The notes under the pieces were generated by a model, which made no database searches, had not been told where the DNA came from, and worked only from the letters and a program-made list of their open reading frames with translations. Made by a program: the position numbers and the translations under genes. DNA of 64,000 nt from Apoda limacodes (Eukaryota > Arthropoda > Insecta > Lepidoptera > Limacodidae), in assembly GCA_946406115.1 (NCBI GenBank), contig OX291551.1:12028001-12092000 (forward strand). The letters are read 5' to 3'. Below are positions 21,500 through 32,282 of the stretch, piece after piece. Numbering within the stretch: position 1 is the stretch's first letter; every line of letters begins with the position of its first letter.

Positions 21500-21815
21500 T
21501 AAAAATAATGTGTTCAAAGCGCGATAGTTTAATAGTTTCTCTGAGACCGCACTGTAATTCGCTGCCGATCCCTATCGGCATTGGCGGTGCGATGGTAGAA
21601 AGTAGTAGTAGGCATCATTACGAACAATTCCTCAGAACACATCCTGTTATACAAGGTCTCTCCTCAGACTTAAGGGTTCGATACGGCTTGTGAGTTTGGG
21701 ATCGCCGATGATTCTTACAGCCCAAGCTGGTTTCCGGGTGCAACCGCCCAGAGATAACAGCAGTAGTCCATATGAGGCCGGACTTGCTACTTGCAAAGCA
21801 GCAACCTAAACTATT
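21500..21815 (-). pseudogene. Jockey-like LINE, internal RT C-terminal fragment
   Basis: In shifting frames the minus strand gives CKSQVRPHMDYCCYLWA-like text and then YNRMCSEELFVMMPTTTFYH and RTANADRDRQ. These match the HMEYCCHLW…CSEELF.MIPTATFYHRTA segment of the relic at 3983-4625. Frameshifted and truncated at both ends. Confidence 0.75.
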
Positions 21816-21839
21816 AAACATTTTTGCCTGAAAAATATA

Positions 21840-22800
21840 CAAACATGCTTTTTCAAAAAGTATTTAGTTTTGAATAGTTATCTACAAAGCTTATAAACTT
21901 TAAATAATCGAAAAACATAGCTTAGAAGTCAGCCGAGGCCATGACTGTTAAATGTTTATGATAACTTAACGTATAAATTTATAAACAATTATTTTTCAGA
22001 ATTATCTTAATTATCTTGGAAATAGGAATAAAATCTTTTCCCTTTGTTATGCACTCGATTCTGTATTTATTCATCTAGCTTCCCCAGTGAAGCATCGACA
22101 TTGCCCGACATACTCTTGACAACTCTTCAGAAGTAATAAGGTAACATTAATATTCCAACAGTTACATTTACTATTAATTTGTATAGCAACGAATTTCCAA
22201 TTAATTAGATAGACTAGAAACTATCTAGAAACTAGATAGGAAAGTCTTTTACTACAAAGACTTATCTTTGTAGGTACACCTAATTGGATTTTTGTAGATA
22301 CGTTATCACTACTGTCGTAGAAATATAATTAATATCGATTATATTTGTTGCAATTTAACGTTTGCAACATTTGTTTTAGCTACAAAACCAAATTCTAATG
22401 ATTTCAAGAACTGTCATTAATTACAATAAATTTATTGTTTGTAACATTTCCGTAAAAAAAACATCATCCAGTCAACTGATATTTCAAGAAAAACGTTTAG
22501 ACGCTATACAAATTGTTTTTTTTTTCAATCTTAAAATATTAAAGTTATTTACGCGATCGAGCTTTTACCGACTGTTTGTGTATCGCTAAGCAACAGGTTT
22601 GATACTGCAAAAGATAATATACATACTAGTTTAAATTTTAAAAAAAATTAATAACATAAATATTTTTTTTAAATTGAAGTCTATAATCAAAGCTTCTATT
22701 TATGGGTTTGATGTTTTAGCAAGGAAAAACCGACAAGCGTCTAACACAATATTTCGAATTCTACATTCGTTAACCTATAGACATAAACAATACAACTTTA
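21840..22800. other. AT-rich DNA, no gene seen
   Basis: Contains the locally repeated word 'agactagaaactatctagaa' (22210-22235) and chance frames only. Confidence 0.45.
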
Positions 22801-22802
22801 TA

Positions 22803-23150
22803 TCTTTATATGGATATTCATGTGTATATGCTGACCCGGCGAACGTTGTTTCTTTTTTTAAAACAACTGCTGCACCAACCTATTGTTCAAGGTTTGTACT
22901 AATTTAGAAACCTCCCCCGGCGTGTGCATGTTACCAAAAATTCATTACAATCGGTTTACCCTTATTGCGCGACTCGCACTTGACCCTTTCGGAAAATCCT
23001 TTCTTATCGGATGCCTACAATCGGATGTCGTACAAAGACACACCCTCCAAGTTTCAGGGCTCTACGATCAGTGGTTTAGGCTCTGCTTTGATCCGCCAGT
23101 CAGTCATTCAGGACAAAGCATTTTATATGTATAGATTTATATGTATTATG
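22803..23150 (+). mobile_element. Dispersed repeat with 'gctgacccggcgaacgt' head
   Basis: Head 'gctgacccggcgaacgttgt', then 'aaaatcctttcttatcggat', 'tccaagtttcagggctctac' and 'agtcagtcattcaggacaaa', ending in a TATG-rich run. The order matches a well-known noncoding repeat of Lepidoptera (recalled). The frames at 22883-23134 and 22965-23249 are read-throughs of it. Confidence 0.55.
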
Positions 23151-24414
23151 TATGTAAGTATGTATATGTATTTGTATGTGTTTTCGTCCCATACTGTATC
23201 CAGTTTATTATTAAATTTTGTCTCATTTGTATGCGCCTTAGCCCGATGAGTCATTATTGCTTCAAATATTTAAGGTTGACTGTACGAAGTCTTTTAAGGA
23301 ATAAGTCCGCCTTTATATAAAAGTTGAAGTTTAGTTTATTCTATTCTTCTTCTGTATTTTTAATTTTATACAATAACGTGTATACAAAAAACAAACAATT
23401 CTTAATAATTATTTAGTGACAGTCAAATGCCGAGTAGTGAACAGCAAGAAACAAAACGTAAAGTTCATTAATTATACAAACGCTTCAAAATAGCTTTTGA
23501 AACAACGATTTTCTTCACCTGTTTTTAGCTTAAATATACTGTTAAAAATATTTGTGCAACTTTTCAGACATGACAAAAAGTTTCTTGATAATAAGTAAGC
23601 CTGGTTTGTAGATTTTTTATGTTTGTTAAAGTCTTTCAAATTATTTGTAGCCTTTTTGTGATGATAATAAAAAAATATGAGCGGTTTCCCACGTGTATAA
23701 AATAGTGATAACTGCAGCTCAGAACATGCCATTTTTAAGAGAAAGATAAAGTCCCAAGCGCTGTTCATTTATAAAAGCGGTTTAAGATTTATCATTTTAT
23801 TTATATTTACTTTTTATTTTATTTTATTTACATTTCTATCATTTTATTATCAAATGTTCAATATTATGACATTAACAACAGTACCTTAGTTTTTAATCAA
23901 CACGACCACTAGTTACTTATAAAGTCCTAGTACATCAATCTTATAAACATAACACAAATCTTCAAAGAATTAAGAAATATATACATACAAACAACATGTA
24001 AGGCAAATGGTTATTACAGCCGAAAGTGGTAGATCGGGGTTACTTTGTAGATGTTCGGAAAAATATCCTGAAGTCGGAAAATGTTCAGGTTTCCCAATAA
24101 TCAGCAACTTTTCTTTTGTACCTGAAACGGTAGAGCGATAGCCCTGAAACAGCTGATTTCAATTTCAATTATGAATGAAATCAGCTGTTCATTACTATGA
24201 CCGTTGACCCCAAAATACCAGGCGAAAGAATAAAAATACAGATAGATAGTTCTAATCAGTATATTTCTACCTATTATCATTCTGGCGAACCGAGAAATCA
24301 ATACTGCAAATTTCTATTTTATTTTATCGTATTTATTTTTATATTAAAAAGATATTTTACAATAAATAACAAATTTAAATTTTAAACAATACAATGCTGC
24401 TTTTACTTTTATCT
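23151..24414. other. AT-rich DNA, no gene seen
   Basis: A 98-codon minus frame (23472-23768) is low-complexity Lys/Phe/Asn-rich and looks fortuitous. A strong short hairpin lies inside (24148-24189). Confidence 0.45.
24148..24189. repeat. 14-bp perfect hairpin
   Basis: AACAGCTGATTTCA is followed after a 14-nt loop by its exact reverse complement TGAAATCAGCTGTT. No T run follows, and there is no gene to terminate. Confidence 0.9.
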
Positions 24415-24540
24415 CAGTGCGAAATATTATCAAAATCAGTAAAAAAACTAAATTTAGGAGTATTTCGTACTAAGACTGCATAAACTAGTATTTTCGAATA
24501 AGGTCAAATAAGTTAACAACGGCACCCTAATTACCCTGAG
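24415..24540 (+). repeat. Direct repeat, left copy
   Basis: 'cagtgcgaaatattatcaaa', 'actaagactgcataaac' and 'cgaataaggtcaaa' recur at 24988-25120 about 570 bp away with roughly 15-20% differences by eye. Confidence 0.65.
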
Positions 24541-24987
24541 CACCTCAGATAGCCAGATTTTTTCTCTTTCATAAATTATGAAGGGTTCTCGAAAATAAAT
24601 TTACGTATTTTCGAGTACTACCAGAGTACTGGTACTACTCAAGTAATGTATGTGATTTCGCCTCAGTTTCTATGTATCTTTTTATGTTCTTTGCTCACGG
24701 AATCTAAGGCTTTAGTCACCATACAGACTAAGTGTCGGCGGACATAGATACGATCAAAAACATGTTATTAAACATTTGAAAAAATATTATATTGATACCT
24801 ACTTGCAATTTGCAATTTTTTACTCCTAGATTGGTTTTATTCAAATAAAGTCGAAAACTAGTTTTTACGTCCGAAATGACTATGAAATCGTCCATTTCAT
24901 TGCAAGTAAACACTAATTACAACAAACAATACAAAACCTCAGAATAAAGAAACAACATACATACTTCCTGCCTTACCTACCTACTTC

Positions 24988-25120
24988 ATCTGAGTGCGAA
25001 ATATCACCAAAATCATCAAAGACTAAAATTTACGTACTAGGGCTGCATAAACAAAAGCTGGTATTTTCAAATAAGGTCAAAAAAAGCGAAAGCGGTACCC
25101 TAATTTTCAGGGAATCCCCT
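24988..25120 (+). repeat. Direct repeat, right copy
   Basis: 'gagtgcgaaatatcaccaaa', 'actagggctgcataaac' and 'caaataaggtcaaa' mirror the left copy; both end near 'taccctaatt'. Confidence 0.65.
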
Positions 25121-25662
25121 TTCTTTGCGAATGTTACCAGCCCAAAATAAAATATGTGGAAAATTACAAGTAGGTAAGTCATTGTGTTATGTGTAAAGGT
25201 ACGGTACTTTTTTTAATAGTGAATTTTTTTAAAGTACCTAAATTGTTAAGTGAGTAAGTAAGCAGATTTTTGCGTCCATCACAAAAAATGCTTGCATTCA
25301 ACGCGCCTGGGCTGCAAATCTAGCGCTTGATCTACTCCATCGCCAGAGAGTTTACGGTTTCCCAAAATACCAATTAAATGCATTAAAAAAAAAGTGCAGT
25401 TTCAGATTATTGTTATTTTATTATGATTTTATGTCATTTCTTTTCCCAGCTTCTGTAATTTTTGTGATTTAATGAGTGTGGTCATAAAATAAAATTTTAT
25501 TCCCCGGGAAAGTGTTTTATGTTCAACTTTATTATTGTTTATGTGATAAATATGTACTTCAGGGTAGGTGCACACAAAAATGGAGTAAAAGAGATACACG
25601 TATTCTCCTTTATATAGGTAATTTGTATTTTACTACATTGTAGACAACACTCACTGTTTTTC

Positions 25663-25960
25663 AAGGGTTCCGTGGCTAAATGGCAAAACCCTTACAGTTA
25701 CGTCATGTTCGATAGTTCCGTCGTTTTGTTTAGTCGTCTAATGTTATTTTACAGCCAGGTGCCTTATGTAAATTGCTTTACAGATTTGCAACAAAATTAA
25801 GGATTTTTAAGGGTACGTCATTGGAAAGGTCTTCAATAGCACTTAAAGTTTTGAAGTTTATTTCTTACAAATGTATATTTTATCAGTTATTAGTTTCCAA
25901 CATTTTGTGTCTGCCGCTACCATAAGAATAAAACGTAGGTATACCTGCAATACGAGTAAA
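25663..25960 (+). repeat. 'gggttccgtggctaaatgg' repeat fragment
   Basis: The head 'agggttccgtggctaaatgg' and 'aaaacccttacagttacgtc' match the start of the family represented at 2483. The 3' part is not recognisable. Confidence 0.4.
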
Positions 25961-26400
25961 TGTTTGTTTTTTACTTAATAAGTCACTCATACATGGACTA
26001 ATTTAGATGAAATTTGGTATTCGGAAGGGTATAGGATAGTTTTTATACCAAAAAATTCAGATTTTCCCTCGGCAATATCTATAACCGAGCTTAAACGAAC
26101 TATACCTTGCTATAGCAACCTTAATTGGTATAATCCAGAAATCATTAGTATAATTAAGGAGTTGACGTAAGAATCCCACGCCGATAACCAAATTTAGGGC
26201 GGGTGGAGCTGCGGGCAAAATTTATTTATTACCAGCAATCACTGAATCGCGATGAAACTTGGCACATGTATAGGTTAGGTCCTGGAATAGGACCAGCTGG
26301 CTATAACAAACTTCTTAAGTATAATCAAGGAGTTTCCGTTAAAATACCACGGCGTTAACCAAATTTAAGGCGGGTAGAGACAAGTGAGACTCTAGTTAAA
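25960..26400 (-). repeat. Two adjacent antisense short-repeat copies
   Basis: 'gatgaaatttggtattcgga', 'atcccacgccgataacca' and 'gggcgggtggagctgcgggc' form one antisense copy (to about 26222). 'gcgatgaaacttggcacatg' and 'ccaaatttaaggcgggtaga' begin and end a second. Both contain 'ctatagcaa(c/a)' motifs also seen in the minisatellite at 19311. Confidence 0.55.
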
Positions 26401-26689
26401 AAATATAACATTAAAATATTTTTTTCTCCAATTATTTAGTTTACTGCTTATACCGTTATTGTATTAAGATACCTATATATACGCACGTAAATTACACTTG
26501 TACTTTGAAGTCCATCGCACACGGAGCTGTAATATATATTAATTAATTTGTGCAAGGCATATTAAGATACATTTTCTATAGTAATCTTTGAATGTCCATA
26601 CACACAGATATAAATTTATTTCAGTTTTGTATGGATATATTTTGACATATTAATATATATAACATAAGCTAAGTATATAATATAAGGTC

Positions 26690-26945
26690 GGTGTATGCCC
26701 AGGGGTTCTCCTTTGTCCTGAGAGGCGAAGGTTTGAACCCGGCGTGTACCAATGAGTTTTTTTCTTAATTACTTAAGTACATTGATATTTACACCACTGG
26801 AGTCAGAAAAAATGACGTTCGCACTGGGCCGCGAGTGGAGTATGACCCAAATAAACCTCGATGAGAATAGGCCGTGCCCTAAAAGTATGGGGAGGTATGA
26901 AGCTAATGAGATAATATATATAATACACACGTGGTTGTGACCGGC
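26690..26945 (+). mobile_element. tRNA-derived SINE-like element
   Basis: 'ggtttgaacccggcgtgtac' carries a B-box-like GGTTTGAACCC, preceded by 'gtcctgagaggcgaagg' and followed by 'caatgagtttttttct'. This is the layout of a lepidopteran tRNA-related SINE. The A box is weak. The body includes 'cgcactgggccgcgagtgga' and 'taggccgtgccctaaaagta'. The 62-codon frames on both strands are fortuitous. Confidence 0.55.
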
Positions 26946-27348
26946 TTTATACAACATCATAATCGAATTTCACTTCTTAAGTTCGTTTGAATATACATTA
27001 TACACGTGTATCTATATAATGTATGTCCAACATTTAATAACAATTATAAAATTGTTTCTTCTTTAATTTACGTTAATACATAAATATGAAGTAGTTTATC
27101 GATAGGAAGATATTTTTATTTCTTACGGCGAACTGTCTGTAAGTGAACTGCGCAATAGACTTACAAAATTAGCCACACTCTAGAAAGCGACAAAGAGAAC
27201 CCATGGTCTCTTTTCTTTTTCTATAAACGTCCGCCATTTTGTTTGTTAATGTTTATTGTTTTGTTATTTAGTTAGTTATATGTTTATTAGAAAGAGACAT
27301 GAGACTTTTACTTCGCTTCGTATCTGTCATACTTTTGCAAACATTTTT

Positions 27349-27876
27349 AACCGACTTCAAAAAAGGAGCAGGTTCTCAATTTGAATGTTGGTATTTTTTT
27401 TATGTTTGTTCGGGCGTAACTTCGTCATACATAGACGGAATTTTAAAATTCTTTTTTATTTAAAAGGGTTTACTTCCGAGTTGGTCCTATATTATTGTTG
27501 TGAATTTTAAACTTAAAATTTTGATAAAAAAAATTGGTGTTTAATTGGAACTGGTGAAACGCCTTTTATGTTGATAATTCTATAAAATTTTGTTACGAGT
27601 TATGTTTTTAGTGTACGGGAAAAAAAAGCAGTTCGTCACTCAAAAGTAAAAACAATGGTAAAAAAAATAATCGGGTTCAAAAACATGCACTAAAAAGTTA
27701 AAAATAATTACTTAGTTATAGTTATAATTACTTAATAAATCTTGGGTGGGTGTCATAAAAGTGAAGTGTGTTATAAACTTTAGGTACATAGATACCAACT
27801 TCAAACTGTAATTCAAATCAGATTTTTAGAAGTACGGATTTTTTACCTTTTTAGTGCATCTTTTTAAAAGCCGGTT
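27349..27876. mobile_element. TIR element 'aaccgacttcaaaaaa'
   Basis: Starts AACCGACTTCAAAAAAGGAG and ends TTTTTAAAAGCCGGTT, an imperfect inverted end. 'ttcgggcgtaacttcgtcat' and 'tttacttccgagttggtcct' are familiar phrases of this abundant lepidopteran noncoding repeat. It interrupts a repeat whose uninterrupted version is at 10257-10345, which gives an approximate empty site. Confidence 0.65.
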
Positions 27877-28319
27877 TTATTTTTTGTTAAAATGTTTTTA
27901 TTTCACAGCTGAATAGGAAATGCGTTGTCTGTCATTACGCCTATGAACCATTGAAAATATAGCTATGAATATTTTGTTTATACATACTGTAATATCGTGC
28001 CTATGTGAAGCATATTTTATTTCCCGAGAGGGACTACCCGCACAAAATTTACATATAGTACCTAAAGTACCTTATTGTCCATAACATAAAACAAGTTTTT
28101 ACGAGCGAAATTTCAAACGTTCTTGGCGAGGAAAACAAGTGATCTAAGGATATGCTGTTACGTATAAACAAGAAGTTGGTGTCAATATTATAAACAATAT
28201 CATTTTCCTGCTGTTTTAATGTGTTAAATACGAGCATAGCGTAAGATTCATTTAACTATAAATTATATGCATGGTAATAAAAAAAATTAATTAAATAAAA
28301 AAAAATGTTAAAAAAATTG

Positions 28320-28470
28320 TGGAATTCGGTTCAAGTTACTCCTCCTTCCGTGTCTTCAACTATCTCTGTGCAAAATTTCAGTTCAATTCGATGCTCCGCT
28401 GCAGCGGGATTGAGTAATAAACGTTATAGTTATTCCCTCAGGAATATTTGCATTTTCTGGGATTAAAAGT
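28320..28470 (+). repeat. Short interspersed repeat fragment
   Basis: 'ctcctccttccgtgtcttca', 'actatctctgtgcaaaattt' and 'cattttctgggattaaaagt' match part of the repeat at 41130-41300. Confidence 0.5.
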
Positions 28471-28489
28471 AGACTGTAAACTGTCTTTT

Positions 28490-28923
28490 TAGGGTTCCGT
28501 ACCCAAAGGGTTAAAACGGGACCCTATTACTAAGACTGCGCTGTCTGTTTGTACGTCTGTCACCAGGCTGTATCTCATAAACCGTTTTATTTAAACAGTT
28601 GAAATGTTCACAGAACATGTATTTCTGTTGCCGCTATATTAACAAATACTAAAAAACAGAATAAAATAAATATTTAAGGGAGCTCCCATACAACAAACGT
28701 GATTTTTTTGCTTGTTTTTGCTCGATATTGATAACGGCATCAGGTAGACGCTTGAAATATACACCGAATATTTATTTATATATTCACTTTAAAAATAAAT
28801 AATTAAATTAAAATAACACAAATTAAAGGGGGCTCCCATACAAGAAACGTGATTTTTATGCCGTTTTTATAGAAACGGAACCCTTCGTGCGCGAGTCCGA
28901 CTCGCACTTGGCTGATTTTTCAA
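28490..28923 (+). mobile_element. 'agggttccgtaccc' family, full-length-looking copy 1
   Basis: Head 'agggttccgtacccaaaggg', body 'caccaggctgtatctcataa', 'atttctgttgccgctat' and 'ggctcccatacaagaaacgt', tail 'aaacggaacccttcgtgcgc' then 'gagtccgactcgcacttgg'. AGGGTTCCGT at the head and ACGGAACCCT near the tail are subterminal inverted repeats, and gtgcgcgagtccgactcgca folds as a hairpin just before the end. Noncoding. Class unsettled: Helitron/Helentron-like or SINE. Confidence 0.75.
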
Positions 28924-29176
28924 ATTTCATTTAGATCCGTTAAGCCATTCTGGCGTGATTGAGTTAAAGACATTTATTCAATTTTTCGCATTAATTTAGT
29001 ATATTATAATATTAGTATTGATCGTGAAACAAGTAATAGATTGTTTTTATCTTACAAATACAATAAGTGATTGTGATTTAGATATATATTGATTTTGGTA
29101 AGTATTATTAAATACTTTCAGTATATTTACAACAAGATGGCGCTGACTGTATTTAAGTTCGAATTTTATTTTAAAC

Positions 29177-29408
29177 TAGATTTTGCCAGCGGCTTCACCT
29201 GCCCTAAATTCAGTAATCGGTGTAGGTCTTCTACGGCAACTCAATATTTGAAAAAAAGCCTGACGCACACTTGAAGTTTCTAAATAGCATATGTCCTTTC
29301 CCAAGGTGCAAGCGATTACCTTGCTAAATTTGATTAAAATCGGTTCAGCGGTTTAGCCATAAAAAGGTAGTAGACAAACAGAGCCACTTTCGCATGTATA
29401 AGTATGGA
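29177..29408 (+). mobile_element. 'actagattttgcc...tatggatt' short interspersed repeat
   Basis: 'tagattttgccagcggcttc', 'agtaatcggtgtaggtcttc', 'aaaatcggttcagcggttta' and 'tataagtatggatt' mark a near-complete copy of the family at 5668. Confidence 0.75.
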
Positions 29409-29504
29409 TTTTACCAAAGCCTGATTCACTATTTTTGTTTTACATTGGAGTCTGCTATACAATCGCTGTAAGTTTAAAACGTTTTTATGATGAAGACATT
29501 AAGA

Positions 29505-29700
29505 AAAACGTTTTTTTTTTTAGTTTTTTTATTATTTTTAGAAAAACCACCATAATGATGCAAATTCTGTGCAAAAGCAAGCATTAAACATTTTTAACAG
29601 TTAAAAAGACAGAGCGCTTTAAAGGTCAGACAGACAGTAGGCTTAGTGGGTAATAGGGTCCGAAGGGGTATCATCTAGGGATACCGTATCCTAAAAAGTT
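29505..29700 (-). repeat. 'agggttccgta' family fragment, antisense
   Basis: 'atgatgcaaattctgtgcaa', 'ggtcagacagacagtaggct' and 'ggtaatagggtccgaagggg' parallel 17292-17492 and end with the degenerate head 'ataccgtatcctaaa'. Confidence 0.5.
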
Positions 29701-29839
29701 TGTTTTGCTTCGTCTTTGCAGTACCAGGTACGCGTAGTGACGTGGTGTGCCTCACATTACAGCTCAAAGGATATAATGAATATATAGCATAGCTTAAAGC
29801 CTCTTTTATATAACAAGCCATATAGAAGATTCGTCATAA

Positions 29840-29975
29840 TGAAGCACCCTACAGCAGTCCGCTGCTGAACATAGCCCTGCCCTAATAAACACTACAACTC
29901 CTGGTCCTCCGCCTTTCTCATCTAGCCACTTCCAGATACCTATTTTATATCATTCGTTCAACTGGCGGGAAGGCG
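29840..29975 (-). pseudogene. RTE-type LINE, extreme C-terminus
   Basis: The minus strand, with shifts, gives text equivalent to the W..(M/V)A.(D/E)R..WR…A.V.QW closing motif of RTE elements: 'YLEVAR', 'ERRRTRSC', 'AMFSSGLL'. The nucleotide phrases 'ctggtcctccgcctttctca' and 'agccacttccagatacctat' are the typical antisense tail. Very short and decayed. Confidence 0.55.
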
Positions 29976-30738
29976 CCTAATACTGCGTATACATATGATT
30001 GTGCAAGAATATAATTTATTATGGCAATAATCTTATTAGTACTACGAAACATCGTAGTACTCTTAAATATCTAAATCTCTTAAAACGATTAAGGATATAA
30101 TGCTTCACATGGTGCGCCCCTATGCTTCATAAAAACAAAAAATAATAATAGACATTTGTCTACGCAACTTTGTTTTTAATAGCTTAACTAACTTATTTTT
30201 ATTACTAAGTGTTTCAATACAGATTGTTTACTTCTTAGTTGATTAACAAAGCATTGTATTATTAATTACTTTAAATAGTTCAGTTTCTTGCTGGCTCTTT
30301 TTGGCAGAAATTAATATTTTTAAATAGATTGTATTGACGATAGTAAAATGTTCTCATAAACCTACCTGAATAAGTATTACTTTATTTGATTTGATTCATT
30401 CTTATTCTGTGAGCTATGTCGGAGACTACTACGAATTCACTGAATGTAAATATGTAGCAGGTGGCGCCCCTAAAGTTTTGTTTGAGTAAAATATGTTTTC
30501 AGAAAGCCCTACTATTGCAGCAAAGTGAAATATCAATGATATTTATCTCATATGAACAAAATATGCGACACAAAACTTGTGATCTAATATTTTTATACCA
30601 GTGATTTCTTAATTTCTTCCTTCGAGGTTTCGCGTACCAAATATTATATGAAACTTGACTTACTGTTCGATAAGCGATCCATATAGTGACATCTCCTGTG
30701 TCACAAATAACGTGCAAAGTTATCACTCATCTTATCCT

Positions 30739-30781
30739 TGATGACTTATATACAAGATGATAAATCAACAAAAACTTTCGA
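30739..30781 (+). promoter_or_regulatory. Conserved U3 block with TATA-like sequence, copy A
   Basis: 'tgatgacttatatacaagat' followed by 'gataaatcaacaaaaacttt'. It is nearly identical in the three U3 copies (others at 33557 and 37078), while flanking U3 sequence differs by many substitutions and indels. TTATATA and GATAA words suggest a promoter; that role is inference. Confidence 0.35.
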
Positions 30782-30802
30782 TGACATTTGTGATCCATAT
30801 CC

Positions 30803-30877
30803 ATACAGCGGTTTAAGCGTGAAGAGGTAACAGACAGACAGACATTTACTTTCACATTAATAATATTAGCATGGATT
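30803..30877 (+). repeat. 3' end fragment of the 'tatggatt' short repeat
   Basis: 'acagcggtttaagcgtgaag', 'aggtaacagacagacagaca' and 'aatattagcatggattt' match the end of the family at 5668. It lies between U3 and U4 of the first array unit; the other two units have longer copies in the same place. Confidence 0.65.
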
Positions 30878-31187
30878 TCTGCCTTCTGGTAAATGTTGCT
30901 TAAAATGACCGTTATGTATCAGTTTAAAAAAAACACAGTAGAAACAATAAAGGTAAATGCTGCCAATTTTTTTCGCCTATTAGATTTTTAGTTTCGGTTT
31001 CGGCATTGCAGCGTGAAAATATAAGTCTATAATTTTTGACGTCAAGTAAAGATTTTTGATGCTAGCACGAGTAGTACTGAGTGTCTGTCGCTTGTCGTTT
31101 AAACATACAAGTATATTTTTGTGTTGTCGTCATATCAATTTTGACATCAATACACCTTTCATTTTTGTAACTTTTGAACTTTTGCAG

Positions 31188-31409
31188 TACGATGCTTCAA
31201 AAGTACTACGTTTTTTAGTCGTAATTTTTCGGAATGCCCACTGGTACAACGAGGAAGCCGTTAATCGCATTCACGTCAAAAGTAAAATTTTGGCTCTCTG
31301 CAGATCCGAGGGGCACACAGGACAAACATATTCTATGTTCCAGGAAAACGTTAACGACACGGATTTGGCTGGTTTCTGCATGTTGGTGCATTTTTATAAA
31401 CATAAATAA
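31188..31409 (+). pseudogene. U4 exon-like open frame, copy A
   Basis: Preceded by a good acceptor-like tract (cttttgaacttttgcag). The frame reads YDASKVLRFLVVIFRNAHWY, NEEAVNRIHVKSKILALC, RSEGHTGQTYSMFQENVN and DTDLAGFCMLVHFYKHK before TAA. Copy B is also open after its acceptor and shares both ends (Y.A.KVL.FLV.IF; CRS; TYSMF.ENV…AGFCML.HF), but differs in the middle through compensating single-base indels. I do not recognise the protein. The hydrophobic start and C-terminal position suggest the last exon of a duplicated gene. At least two of the three copies must be frame-damaged. Confidence 0.35.
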
Positions 31410-31529
31410 GTGTTCTTCATAATATTACAAATTAGCGCAGAGTTCTATTCAGAGAACTAATGAGCGAACATCCAAAGTTCACATCATCTCAATAGACATC
31501 CATCTTATACATAATATATAAAACTTAAA

Positions 31530-31865
31530 AACTTTCTCGAACTTGAAACATGTATAACCACACAGATTTCCCGTACGATTCGGGTGTGTATGTGGCCAGC
31601 TAAATTCACATGAAGCTATATTTTTAAAAATATGCATATTTTGGAACAGGACTATCTAAAAACTGCCAATTCCTGTATTATATATACCACTGACCCGTTT
31701 CCATCGGAGGTGTATGTGGCGTACTTACTTCATGTGAAGTTAGCAGGCTGCTGCCATATTTTTATAAATATAGCAACTGCAAATTTTAGAATTGAACTGC
31801 AAAAAAACTGCAAATTCTGGAATTGGTTCCATTACCCTGAACCCCTGCCAACTTCACAGACGTAA
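31530..31865. other. Spacer between array blocks U5 and U1
   Basis: Contains an imperfect inverted pair, 'attcacatgaagcta' and 'cttacttcatgtgaagttag', and a repeated 'ggtgt(gt)atgtggc' word. A 77-codon frame here is not conserved in the other units. Confidence 0.4.
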
Positions 31866-32153
31866 AAAAAAATATTTGAATGAATGTGTTGTGTCTTTCA
31901 TATATTAGTTTTCATTTACCAAACTGAACCCGTATTATTAAAACAAATAATTTATGTTATTAAATAATTATCAAAGTGTATTGTTGTTTATTACATTTTG
32001 ATAAACTTTACTCTCTACTCATAAACGTGCAAAGACACAGACAAAAAAAAAACATTATTTTGACTACATTGTCTATTTTAGGACAGATTTCGTAATTAAA
32101 TATACTATTAAAAATAATATGTCAAGCAACGTATACCCTACACCTCATGAATA

Positions 32154-32282
32154 TTAGTTAGTCAGGTAGCTGATGAACACCAGCCACATGGTGTCGTTTA
32201 CCATCCGTAGCTTCATAATCTTGGTTACCTGTGTAGGTACCGATACTTGAATGTCTACCGTTATCTCGGCAGTAGCTAACAT
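32154..32282 (-). CDS. U1 short ORF, copy B (42 residues), possible exon
   Basis: The minus strand reads MLATAEITVDIQVSVPTQVT, then KIMKLRMVNDTMWLVFISYL and TN before TAA. The copy at 36404-36538 is 44 residues and differs by an in-frame 6-nt insertion plus substitutions. The third copy (about 40243-40375) has a frameshift in the middle. In-frame indel tolerance hints at past coding. KVR.VND.MWLVFI.YL resembles a signal anchor. No family recognised; it may be chance. Confidence 0.3.
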   Translation of the reverse strand: MLATAEITVDIQVSVPTQVTKIMKLRMVNDTMWLVFISYLTN

